Source of the DNA: an uncultured Acetatifactor sp. | Lineage (GTDB): Bacteria; Bacillota; Clostridia; Lachnospirales; Lachnospiraceae | Assembly (NCBI GenBank): GCA_910587555.1 | Contig: CAJULV010000087.1 | Location: forward strand, 1-11,119 | Direction: 5' to 3' | DNA length: 11,119 nt | In this document: piece after piece, positions 1 through 5,848 of the stretch | Position numbering within the stretch: the first letter of the stretch is position 1 | How the letters are laid out: every line of letters starts with the position of its first letter | The notes under the pieces: generated by a model | The model's database searches: none | What the model was told of the DNA's origin: nothing | Seen by the model: only the letters and a program-made list of their open reading frames with translations | Made by a program: the position numbers and the translations under genes

Positions 1-62
1 TGACGATCTGGTCCTGCACTTTTCGAAGAAATTGAGGTGACGGTGCCTGGAGGATTGCGTAT

Positions 63-254
63 GTGTACGGCGAAGACGGGAGGGACTTTGTTCCCTTTGC
101 AGAAGCTTTGGCTGGCAGTCTTTTTGCGCAATATCAGACTGTCTGTTTTGAAGCGGATGAATGTGACCGGACGGCAATGCAGTTGAAAAATTTGTTTACA
201 AGCCGGAATGATGTCAGTTTTGACACTTATATCTATGACCGTAATTCAATATGA
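63..254 (+). CDS. Possible small ORF or 3' end of a gene, unknown function
   Basis: This 63-residue reading frame starts at a GTG preceded by GGAGG at 50-54 and ends just before a strong terminator at 270-308, so something on this strand is transcribed up to here. The protein is mixed and acidic (ECD, EDGRD), with no signal peptide or membrane segment. A stop at 33-35 in the same frame rules out simple upstream extension. Bases 2-40 in another frame could be the tail of a preceding gene. An ATG at 61 in a third frame has the same binding site and would give 40 residues, so the true frame is uncertain. It may be a frameshifted remnant. I do not recognise a family. Confidence 0.35.
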   Translation: MYGEDGRDFVPFAEALAGSLFAQYQTVCFEADECDRTAMQLKNLFTSRNDVSFDTYIYDRNSI

Positions 255-269
255 GAATGATAAAGGAAG

Positions 270-308
270 AAGAAGTATTTCCGTTGGAAGCGGAGGTGCT
301 TCTTTTTT
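270..308 (+). terminator. Intrinsic terminator of the upstream unit
   Basis: A stem forms between 270-283 and 291-304, about 14 pairs including three G-U pairs, around a 7-nt loop (TTGGAAG). It runs straight into a T tract at 303-308. It lies 16 nt after the stop of the preceding ORF and upstream of the ABC operon promoter, so it separates the two transcription units. Confidence 0.8.
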
Positions 309-401
309 GGCGTTTTTTAGCGGAAACGGATGGTATCAGGCATTTTCCGGCAATTCCCGGGAGAGCACCAGAAAAAATCCGCAAAAAGTTCCGGAAATCT
401 G

Positions 402-430
402 TTGACAAATGTGTACATAATCTGTATATA
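402..430 (+). promoter_or_regulatory. Sigma-A promoter of the ABC/GntR operon
   Basis: TTGACA at 402-407 and TATATA at 425-430 are separated by exactly 17 bp. Transcription would start near 437, leaving a leader of about 40 nt before the ATG at 477. The -10 box and much of the spacer lie inside the 40-bp palindrome at 413-452, so a bound protein would compete directly with RNA polymerase. Confidence 0.8.
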
Positions 431-452
431 TTAATATATACAGATTATGTAC
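413..452. promoter_or_regulatory. 40-bp perfect palindrome, likely GntR (YtrA-type) operator
   Basis: The 18-nt arm GTACATAATCTGTATATA at 413-430 is the exact reverse complement of 435-452, around a centre of TTAA that is itself palindromic. It covers the -10 box and the expected start site. GntR-family dimers bind inverted repeats, and YtrA-type regulators usually repress their own ABC operon. The operon carries such a regulator as its third gene, which makes it the obvious candidate ligand. The 40-bp length could hold two dimers. The assignment to this regulator is inference. Confidence 0.75.
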
Positions 453-476
453 GGAGTGAATACACGGAGAGATGAT

Positions 477-1316
477 ATGCTGAAAGTGGAGAATGTATCG
501 AAATACTTGGGTTCCTTTCGCCTGAAGGATATTTCCTTTGAACTGCCGGACGGCTATATTCTGGGGGTGATAGGCGAGAACTGCGCCGGGAAGACCACGC
601 TGCTCCGGCTGCTGGCGGGACTTTATACAGAAGATGAGGGAAGCGTCGAGCTGGACGGGACAGGGTATGGGCAGGCGGAAGCGGCTGTAAAACAGAAAAT
701 CGGAGCGGTATTTCACGGGGAGCTATTTGACATGAGGGATACGCTGCGCTGTAATGCCAGGCGGTACGGGCAATTTTACAGAGATTACGAGGAGGAACTG
801 ATGGAAAGCTATATGGCGGATTTTCGTCTGGATGCCGGGAGGAAGTACGGGCAGCTTTCCAAGGGGGAGAAACTGAAATTCGCGTTGGCGTTTGCGCTTT
901 CCCATAGACCGAAGCTGCTTCTGCTGGATGAGCCTGCGGCCAATTTTGACAGGGACTTTCGGGAGATGTTTCGGGATATTTTGAGGAAGTATACGGAAAA
1001 TGGTGAGAATATGGTCGTCCTGTCGTCCCATATGACCTCGGACATAGACAGGGCAGCGGATTATCTGCTGTATCTGGAGACGGGAAGCCAGGTGATGTAC
1101 GGCGATATCGAATATATTCGCGGCAAGTACCGGATGGCGGCCGGGGAGGAGTACAGGATCAGGCTGTTGAAAGACAGGGTGGTGCATCTGGAAAAAGGGG
1201 AATTCGGCACGAAGGCGCTGGTGCGAAATTCGGGAAAGCCATTTGATCCGATGCTGAAAGTATGGGAGCCGTCTATAGAGGAATTGATGTACCATGTGGC
1301 AAAGAGGGAAGATTGA
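477..1316 (+). CDS. ABC transporter ATP-binding protein (ATPase 1)
   Basis: A 279-residue nucleotide-binding subunit of an ABC transporter, expected on the inner face of the membrane and paired with the membrane proteins of this operon. The ATG at 477 is chosen because GGAGA at 466-470 precedes it at 6 nt; an upstream in-frame ATG at 447 lies inside the operator palindrome. Visible motifs are the P-loop GENCAGKTT (residues 33-41), signature LSKGE (127-131), Walker B LLLLDEP (147-153) with catalytic Glu152, and the switch His185. The P-loop has Cys36 where Gly is usual, and the signature is SKGE rather than SGGQ. About 70 residues follow the ATPase core, a C-terminal extension common in ABC-2-type ATPases. 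It is the first gene of the operon and probably hydrolyses ATP. Substrate unknown; relation to YtrB/BcrA-type exporters is inferred. Confidence 0.9.
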   Translation: MLKVENVSKYLGSFRLKDISFELPDGYILGVIGENCAGKTTLLRLLAGLYTEDEGSVELDGTGYGQAEAAVKQKIGAVFHGELFDMRDTLRCNARRYGQFYRDYEEELMESYMADFRLDAGRKYGQLSKGEKLKFALAFALSHRPKLLLLDEPAANFDRDFREMFRDILRKYTENGENMVVLSSHMTSDIDRAADYLLYLETGSQVMYGDIEYIRGKYRMAAGEEYRIRLLKDRVVHLEKGEFGTKALVRNSGKPFDPMLKVWEPSIEELMYHVAKRED

Positions 1317-1403
1317 AGCGGTGGGGAAAGTTTGGCTTTTCGGCGGATGATGAAATTGGCGGACAGGGAGAGGGCAAGGCCGTGTGAAAAAAGCAGTGGA
1401 AAA

Positions 1404-1645
1404 GGCGGAATAAGAAAAGCGGCAGACAGTGAGAAGCGGTTGTGGAATCGGATGACAGTGGAAGGGGCAGATTGAGAAAGGCAACGGATAGCGAAAAGCC
1501 AGATTATGGAAAGCAGCGGACAGTGAAATGTCAGATTATGGAAAGCGGCAGACAGTGAAAAGCCAGATTTTGTAAAGTGACAGACAATGAAAAGTCAGAT
1601 TATGGAGAACAGCAGACGGCGACAAACGGCAGATTGAGATAAGCC
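1404..1645 (+). repeat. Degenerate purine-rich tandem repeat, 32-bp period
   Basis: The 371-bp gap between ATPase 1 and the first membrane protein holds a minisatellite-like array. Copies of a unit resembling CAGATTATGGAAAGCGGCAG plus ACAGTGAAAAGC begin near 1404, 1436, 1468, 1500, 1532, 1564 and 1596, with a partial copy at 1630. The GACAGTG core sits at the same offset (19) in the copies from 1468 on. Bases 1320-1403 look like older, more decayed copies. The + strand is strongly rich in A and G. A period of 32 is not a multiple of three, and stops occur in the frames, so it is not coding. Confidence 0.85.
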
Positions 1646-1687
1646 ATGAATTATGAGAATCTGTAGGTTATAGAGAGGGAATGCGTT

Positions 1688-2398
1688 ATGGAAAACGTTA
1701 ATTTGGAGTCCTACAAGCGGGTCATCCGGGATTATTTTCAGGAATTTATCAGGGTCTTCTGTATGGAAAGGGTCAGGTTCCTTGCCCTGTTCCTTGGGTT
1801 CGGAAGTATTTTCGTGTGGGGAATCTGGGCAGAACGGATTCGGATGGACAAGATTTTTGCTGACTGGATAAACGGAATTCCGATTCTTTTTGCTCTGGTA
1901 AGCGGAGTGCTCCATCGGGTGCCATTGCCTTTTATGATGTATCTTGTGCCCTGTTCCAGGGAACAGAGGGAGAGGTACATTCAGAGGATGCTGGCGGTGA
2001 AGGTCGCCGTTCCCATGGGCTTCGGGCTGTTGTGTGATGGGTTGGCTGCCTGGGCGGGAGCTCTTTCGCTGTACGTGTTCGTGCTGCAGATGGCGGGCAT
2101 TTTCTTCCTTTCCTGTCTCTGCGGGATGCTCAATGAGGGCGGCATAATTGGGGCGGAGAAAAGGATAGCCTATGGGGATCTGCAGCCCTTTGCGGCGGTT
2201 TTGCTGGCGGTCTGCAATATCGTCGGAATGGCAGTGTTTATCATCTGCATGGGTTCGGTCAGCCAGGTCGAGTTTTGGATTGTCATTTCTGTTATGGTGT
2301 TGTTCCTTCTGCCCATGCTGGCGGCGGTGGGGAAGCGGTGGGGGCAGATTCGGAGGAATTTTGCGGATTATGAGATGGCCGCTGGGATTGTTGAATAG
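1688..2398 (+). CDS. ABC transporter membrane protein (permease 1)
   Basis: A 236-residue integral membrane protein with about six hydrophobic segments at residues 31-48, 62-85, 101-122, 124-147, 166-187 and 194-214, matching the size and layout of a small ABC-2-type permease. The basic N-terminus and the basic loop MYLVPCSREQRERYIQR (84-100) would face the cytoplasm. The related motif YLPVSRKQ occurs in permease 2 of the same operon, so the two are probably homologous. The start ATG has AGAGGGA at 1674-1680, 7 nt upstream. It should pair with the ATPases of this operon to export or flip an unknown compound. No family name can be assigned by reading alone. Confidence 0.75.
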   Translation: MENVNLESYKRVIRDYFQEFIRVFCMERVRFLALFLGFGSIFVWGIWAERIRMDKIFADWINGIPILFALVSGVLHRVPLPFMMYLVPCSREQRERYIQRMLAVKVAVPMGFGLLCDGLAAWAGALSLYVFVLQMAGIFFLSCLCGMLNEGGIIGAEKRIAYGDLQPFAAVLLAVCNIVGMAVFIICMGSVSQVEFWIVISVMVLFLLPMLAAVGKRWGQIRRNFADYEMAAGIVE

Positions 2399-2540
2399 AT
2401 GGCGATGACGTTTGAGGAAGCTTCTGAGTGCTGCAGGACGGAGGGTATGGAAGAACTGGTGTTGAGGGTGGGGCTATAGGAGAATCAGAGGGTTGCGGGA
2501 TGAGGCCGTAGGAGCACTAGAGAGTAGGCGTAGACTAGGA

Positions 2541-2697
2541 GGGCTGGAGTGCAGATGGAAGCCAGGAGAGCCGGAGGGCCGCGAGAGGAGACCATATGGG
2601 CTGGAGCGCAGATGGAGGCCAGGAGGGCTGGAATGATGTGGGATGAGACCATAGGGGCTGGAGCGGGAGGGCTGTGTGATGTGAGACGAGGCTATAG
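2541..2697 (+). repeat. Degenerate purine-rich tandem repeat, 57-bp period
   Basis: In the 455-bp gap between permease 1 and gntR, two 57-bp units at 2541-2597 and 2598-2654 match at about 45 of 57 positions. A third at 2655-2697 is 14 bp shorter. Each begins GGGCTGGAG and most end with a GACCATA-like segment. The flanks (2400-2540 and 2698-2840) have the same G/A-rich, GGAG-rich look and are probably more decayed copies. A reading frame runs through the array, as expected for a period divisible by three, but it has no convincing start or family signal and I do not call it a gene. Confidence 0.75.
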
Positions 2698-2853
2698 GAG
2701 CGCAGACGGAGACCATGGGAGACCGGAGTGCTGCGAAGCGAGACCGCTGGAATGCAGACTCAGGCCGGAAGGGCTGAGGTGCTGCGGAACGGAGACCACA
2801 GGAAAGTATGGAGTCGTGCACAGGGGAAAGAGAGCAGGAAAGAGGAGACAGGC

Positions 2854-3222
2854 ATGCAGATTATAATAGAGCCGCATGGCACCTATGCCATATATGAGCA
2901 GATTGTAAACCAGATGAAGAATGCCATCGTGTCAGGCGAGCTTACGGCAAATGAGGCGCTTCCCTCCATCAGGGGACTGGCGGCGGAGATTGGAGTCAGC
3001 GTCATCACTACCAAGCGGGCCTACGAGGAGCTGGAGAAGGAAGGCCTGATCCGCTCAGTTGCAAACAAGGGTTTTTACGTCTGCGAATATAATACGGACT
3101 ATCTCCACGAAAAACAGCTGATACAGGTGGAGAAGCATTTTGCGGAGGCAATCGCCATGGCAAGACAGGCGGGGCTGAGAGATGAGGAAATCAAAGATAT
3201 GCTGGAGGGGCTATTGGGATGA
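2854..3222 (+). CDS. GntR-family transcriptional regulator, YtrA type
   Basis: A 122-residue DNA-binding repressor. Residues 1-75 are a GntR winged helix, with typical segments YEQIVNQMKNAIVSGEL, the recognition region LPSIRGLAAEIGVSVITTKRA and YEELEKEGLI followed by the wing. The remaining 45 residues are a short helical dimerisation tail, the mark of the YtrA subfamily, which lacks a large ligand domain. The start is the ATG at 2854 with AGAGGAG 6 nt upstream; longer in-frame extension would run back into repeat sequence. It overlaps ATPase 2 by ATGA, so the two are translationally coupled. Its probable operator is the palindrome at 413-452, giving autoregulation of the whole operon. The inducer cannot be read from sequence. 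Confidence 0.88.
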   Translation: MQIIIEPHGTYAIYEQIVNQMKNAIVSGELTANEALPSIRGLAAEIGVSVITTKRAYEELEKEGLIRSVANKGFYVCEYNTDYLHEKQLIQVEKHFAEAIAMARQAGLRDEEIKDMLEGLLG

Positions 3223-3893
3223 ATGACGTGATTTTTGAAGCAAGGCAGGTAAGCAGCTTGAGACGGGGCCGTTTTGGGAAAAAAGGATTCCGGCTGGAGG
3301 AAATCAGCTTTCAATTGCCCAGGGGCTATATCATGGGGCTGATTGGAAAGAACGGCGCGGGCAAGACGACATTTTTCGACTGCATTATGAATGAAAAGAA
3401 GCGATATTTCGGTGAAATATTCCTGGAGGAAAGAGACATCCATGAAAATCATTGGGAGACCTTAGATCATGTGGGATTTATCTCGGAGAAGAACGAATTC
3501 ATGGAACTGCGCACCGCCGGACAGAACGCGGGGATGCTGGGAAGATTCTACAGCAGCTTTGACGGGGAATTGTTCGGGGAGACCATGGAGCGATGTAAAG
3601 TTTCCACCGTGAAAACGGTAGGGAAGATGTCCCGGGGAGAGCTGGTGAAGTTCCAGCTGGCCTTCGCGGTGGCCCACCGGCCCAAATTGTATCTGCTGGA
3701 CAAGGCCACGGCGGGAATGGATCCTGTGTTCCGGATCGATTTTTACAGAATCCTCCGGGAATTGCTGGAAGGAGAGGACTGCGGCATCATCCTGTCCACC
3801 CATATTGAGGAGGAGATTGGGAAGCAGCTGGATTATGTGGGGATGCTGGAAGAAGGGCGGCTGGTTTCTTTTGGGGAAAATGTGCTGGTGTAG
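3219..3893 (+). CDS. ABC transporter ATP-binding protein (ATPase 2), degenerate Walker B
   Basis: A 224-residue ABC ATPase, second of two in the operon, starting within the gntR stop (ATGA) with GGAGGGG at 3204-3210. The P-loop GKNGAGKTT (residues 43-51) and switch His195 are intact. The signature is MSRGE (137-141). Walker B reads LYLLDKATAGMD (157-168): the catalytic Glu after Asp161 is Lys162 (codon AAG, 3702-3704) and the following Pro is Ala. Glu to Lys at this site is expected to abolish normal ATP hydrolysis while leaving ATP binding possible. Together with ATPase 1, this suggests a heterodimer with one weakened site, known from several ABC exporters. A recent loss-of-function mutation is the alternative, since GAG to AAG is one base change. 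Confidence 0.9.
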   Translation: MNDVIFEARQVSSLRRGRFGKKGFRLEEISFQLPRGYIMGLIGKNGAGKTTFFDCIMNEKKRYFGEIFLEERDIHENHWETLDHVGFISEKNEFMELRTAGQNAGMLGRFYSSFDGELFGETMERCKVSTVKTVGKMSRGELVKFQLAFAVAHRPKLYLLDKATAGMDPVFRIDFYRILRELLEGEDCGIILSTHIEEEIGKQLDYVGMLEEGRLVSFGENVLV

Positions 3894-3932
3894 AAAGAAT
3901 TGAGATGCTTTTATTTGTAGAAACGATTATAC

Positions 3933-3992
3933 TACATAACGCCGGAATTTACCGTACTGCACTGGTTAAACGTATATGGCTGGCGTTATGTA
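3933..3992 (+). other. Long hairpin in the gap before permease 2
   Basis: TACATAACGCC at 3933-3943 is the exact reverse complement of 3982-3992, and the stem extends two more pairs with one G-U. The loop is about 34 nt and may fold further (TTTACC with GGT-T-AAA). It lacks a T tract, so it is not a standard terminator. It sits in the 183-nt gap between ATPase 2 and permease 2 and could protect the upstream message from decay, tune downstream expression, or be the footprint of a small mobile or recombinase-bound element. Nothing here decides between these. Confidence 0.55.
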
Positions 3993-4076
3993 ATCGGGTT
4001 ATTCGGAAAGTTTAACTGTTAAGCAGTATAAATAGTTTAAAAAAGGTATTTTCGGTGAAGCGATGAGGGGGATAAC

Positions 4077-4814
4077 ATGAGCGAAGAAAATCAGAATCAG
4101 GGAAGTGCAGAAAGGGAAAGGCTGGGACAGGGAAGCGTGGGAATGGAAAGGCCGGGACAGGGAAGCGTGGAAATGGAAAGGCTGGAAGGGGAAAGGCTGA
4201 AACAGGAAAACGGAGAAAGGGAAAGTCAGGAACAGGGAAGCGTGGGACAGAGAGAACAGGGACAGAAAATGAAAATACGACGGGAAGCGTTAAAAGAGCG
4301 GCAGGCGAAGGACGCGGAACAGAGAAAACGTCTTCGGGAATTTGACAGGGAGTTGTTTTCCTATACGGGGCAGATTGCCTGGCTTGTGCCGGGAATCTTT
4401 TCCTTTGCAGTGTTGGGATTGATGTGCATACCTGTACAGGAAATCAGAAGCGAGGACAATTACCTGGGGGTGATGGCATTTATGGTCTGCGTTCTGCTTC
4501 CGTATTTTATCCTACTGCCTTATATCAATATTACGGATGCTTTTGAACGCCCAAAGAACAACCGGAATATGACCTATGACAAACTGAAATATCTCCCGGT
4601 CAGCAGAAAACAGTATATCCTCGTCAGAATGGGATATCTGTTCCGCTATATGTGGAAGCTGGCGCTGGCAGGAGGAGCAGTGCAATGCATCTTTGCCATA
4701 GGGGAGATGGGTAGGGTGGAGCTTGTGAATATAGCATATGCCGCAGGTGTCCTGCTGCTCATGCCGCTGGCTGTGGGGTGGATTCAGATGAAGGTTTTTG
4801 CCGGCGGTTCGTAA
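4077..4814 (+). CDS. ABC transporter membrane protein (permease 2), probably C-terminally truncated
   Basis: A 245-residue protein starting at ATG 4077 with GAGGGGG at 4065-4071. Residues 8-62 are about five copies of a 10-residue repeat (QGSVxMERLG-like), followed by a highly charged helical segment (63-93). Membrane segments lie near 98-119, 129-150, 190-208 and 216-236. The loop YLPVSRKQY (172-180) matches YLVPCSREQ of permease 1. After that loop permease 1 has about 140 residues and four membrane segments, but this protein has only about 65 residues and two segments. It ends at TAA 4812-4814, whose last base is the first base of an inverted-repeat element. The C-terminus has probably been lost, so function is doubtful unless permease 1 suffices. 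Confidence 0.72.
   Translation: MSEENQNQGSAERERLGQGSVGMERPGQGSVEMERLEGERLKQENGERESQEQGSVGQREQGQKMKIRREALKERQAKDAEQRKRLREFDRELFSYTGQIAWLVPGIFSFAVLGLMCIPVQEIRSEDNYLGVMAFMVCVLLPYFILLPYINITDAFERPKNNRNMTYDKLKYLPVSRKQYILVRMGYLFRYMWKLALAGGAVQCIFAIGEMGRVELVNIAYAAGVLLLMPLAVGWIQMKVFAGGS
4098..4262 (+). repeat. In-frame 30-bp tandem repeat at the 5' end of permease 2
   Basis: Units beginning CAGGGAAG(T/C)G start at 4098, 4128, 4158 and 4233, with a diverged unit at 4203 and a 15-bp half unit at 4188. Each encodes ten residues of the type QGSVGMERPG. The + strand is nearly all purine. The core ATGGAAAGG plus GACAGGGAAG resembles ATGGAAAGC plus GACAGTGAAA of the 32-bp array upstream, so the arrays may share an origin or a slippage-prone composition. 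Confidence 0.85.
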
Positions 4815-4915
4815 GGAATTGTCTACAAATAACTGATGCGAGTTTATAGCCGTTTCCCTTGTATTTCCGGGCTTTCTTCTAAAGAAGCTGCATCAGTTAT
4901 TTTCCGACAATTCCT
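4814..4915. mobile_element. 102-bp MITE-like element with 26-bp terminal inverted repeats
   Basis: The left end (4814-4839) reads AGGAATTGTC, TACA, AATAACTGATGC. The right end (4890-4915) is its inverted copy with TTCC in place of the TACA complement, so the ends agree at 23 of 26 positions. The 50-bp interior has no gene. As RNA it would form one long hairpin, but there is no T tract, so it is not a classic terminator. No clear target duplication is visible. It lies between a 3'-truncated permease gene and a 5'-truncated nuclease-like gene, which suits a mobile element or recombination hot spot. I cannot assign it to an IS family. Confidence 0.6.
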
Positions 4916-4930
4916 AGTGCGTCCAGATAA

Positions 4931-5421
4931 AGTATTGAAGTCTTCAAGGTTCAACACGCCTTGCGGCATGGGAAGTTTGAGTTCTTCCATGAAATAGCAT
5001 ATAATGAAGCCAGTGAAAATCATAAGTTGCCTAAGCCAAAGTAATCTATGAGAGCGACAAGGACAATATTATCAATGAATACATTGTTTTTTGCAAAGTT
5101 TTTAATGAACAGATAAAAGAGCATGGAATGACAAAACTGGCGGTTACAGAAACAATCCGTATTTGCAAGGACAGGAATATCTTAAAACAGTATCTAAGCA
5201 GCAAGGAAGTGGAGGTAATAACGATTATGATGAGTTTATTTGATGATGAGCAGATTATGAGGACTTATGCAAAAGACATTGAAAAAGAAACAGAAAGAAA
5301 AACAGCCGAACAAATGATAAGAAAGGGGAAAATGACACTTGAAGAAATTGCAGATTGTGTATTTTCTCTGTCATTTGACGAATTAAAAGAACTTGAAGCC
5401 GAGGTTATGCAGTTAGCGTAA
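4931..5421 (+). pseudogene. Remnant of an Rpn/PD-(D/E)XK nuclease-family protein, 5'-truncated and frameshifted
   Basis: The frame from 4931 runs to a stop at 5042-5044 and reads like protein (VFKVQHALRHGKFEFFHEIA, then YNEASENHKLPKPK). The next frame, from 5041, continues smoothly: VIYESDKDNIINEYIVFCKV, then FNEQIKEHGMTKLAVTETIR. A one-base deletion near 5039-5041 would join them. The C-terminal pattern resembles that of Rpn-like putative transposase/nuclease proteins common in Lachnospiraceae: AV-TI-C, ILKQYL, EV, a LFDDEQIMR segment, and an IRKGKMTLEEIADC tail ending EVMQLA. The N-terminal catalytic domain is absent. An ATG at 5128 gives a 97-residue ORF, but its binding site is weak and it is probably not a real start. 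Family assignment is from memory of the pattern. Confidence 0.6.
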
Positions 5422-5483
5422 TCAATCATATCAATTAAAATCAAGTAAGGTAACAGCGTTAGGGCATATAGAAACTGAATGAT

Positions 5484-5819
5484 CTATATGTCTTCCTCGC
5501 CGTTTATCAGACGGCTCCTGACTTTCTCCCATGCCCGGACAGACACCTGAAAGTCCGGCAAATCCGCAATCAGGACAGGCTGCTGTTCTTTCTGTATCCA
5601 GAAATATTCCGCGCCATAATTTTTCCGCGCTGTCTCAAATACATAGCATCCAACCATAGAAGCAGTATTGTAAAGGGCATCTTCATCCAGCTCATAATTG
5701 CTCAATTCCTCTAAGAGCTGGTCGACCACTGCGAGACTTTCTATGGAGTAATCCCATGCCCCTTTTCTGATAAAAGGGAAAACGGGATTTTCTCCAAAAT
5801 AAAATACCCAGTCCGTCCA
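5484..5819 (-). pseudogene. Truncated small acidic protein gene, unknown family
   Basis: The reading frame is open from 5819 down to the stop at 5484 and gives about 111 residues: WTDWVFYFGENPVFPF at the start, AWDYSIESLAVVDQLLEELS in the middle and WEKVRSRLINGEEDI at the end. It looks like a genuine globular protein, yet an in-frame stop (5820-5822) precedes it and no ATG is available. Only an internal GTG at 5729, without a binding site, could start an 81-residue product. The end may also be lost. It lies directly downstream of the ankyrin gene on the same strand, so it was probably a partner in that cluster. An immunity-type role is a guess from context. Confidence 0.5.
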
Positions 5820-5848
5820 TCATTAAGCGCATATCATTAAGAGCAGTA

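Noticed and set aside
723..1484. A 253-codon open frame on the - strand opposite ATPase 1
   Set aside because: It mirrors a clear ABC ATPase on the + strand and runs into the repeat array; its His/Pro/Gln-rich product has no family signal.
1404..1645. A CRISPR array with a 32-bp period
   Set aside because: The units are contiguous and degenerate along their whole length, with no conserved repeats separated by unique spacers, and no cas genes are present.
2549..2866. A 105-codon frame through the 57-bp repeats
   Set aside because: The frame stays open because 57 is divisible by three; there is no proper start and the product is low-complexity.
4814..4915. Reading the inverted-repeat element as an ordinary rho-independent terminator
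   Set aside because: The stem is long, has an internal loop, and is not followed by a T tract; the truncated genes on both sides favour an inserted element.
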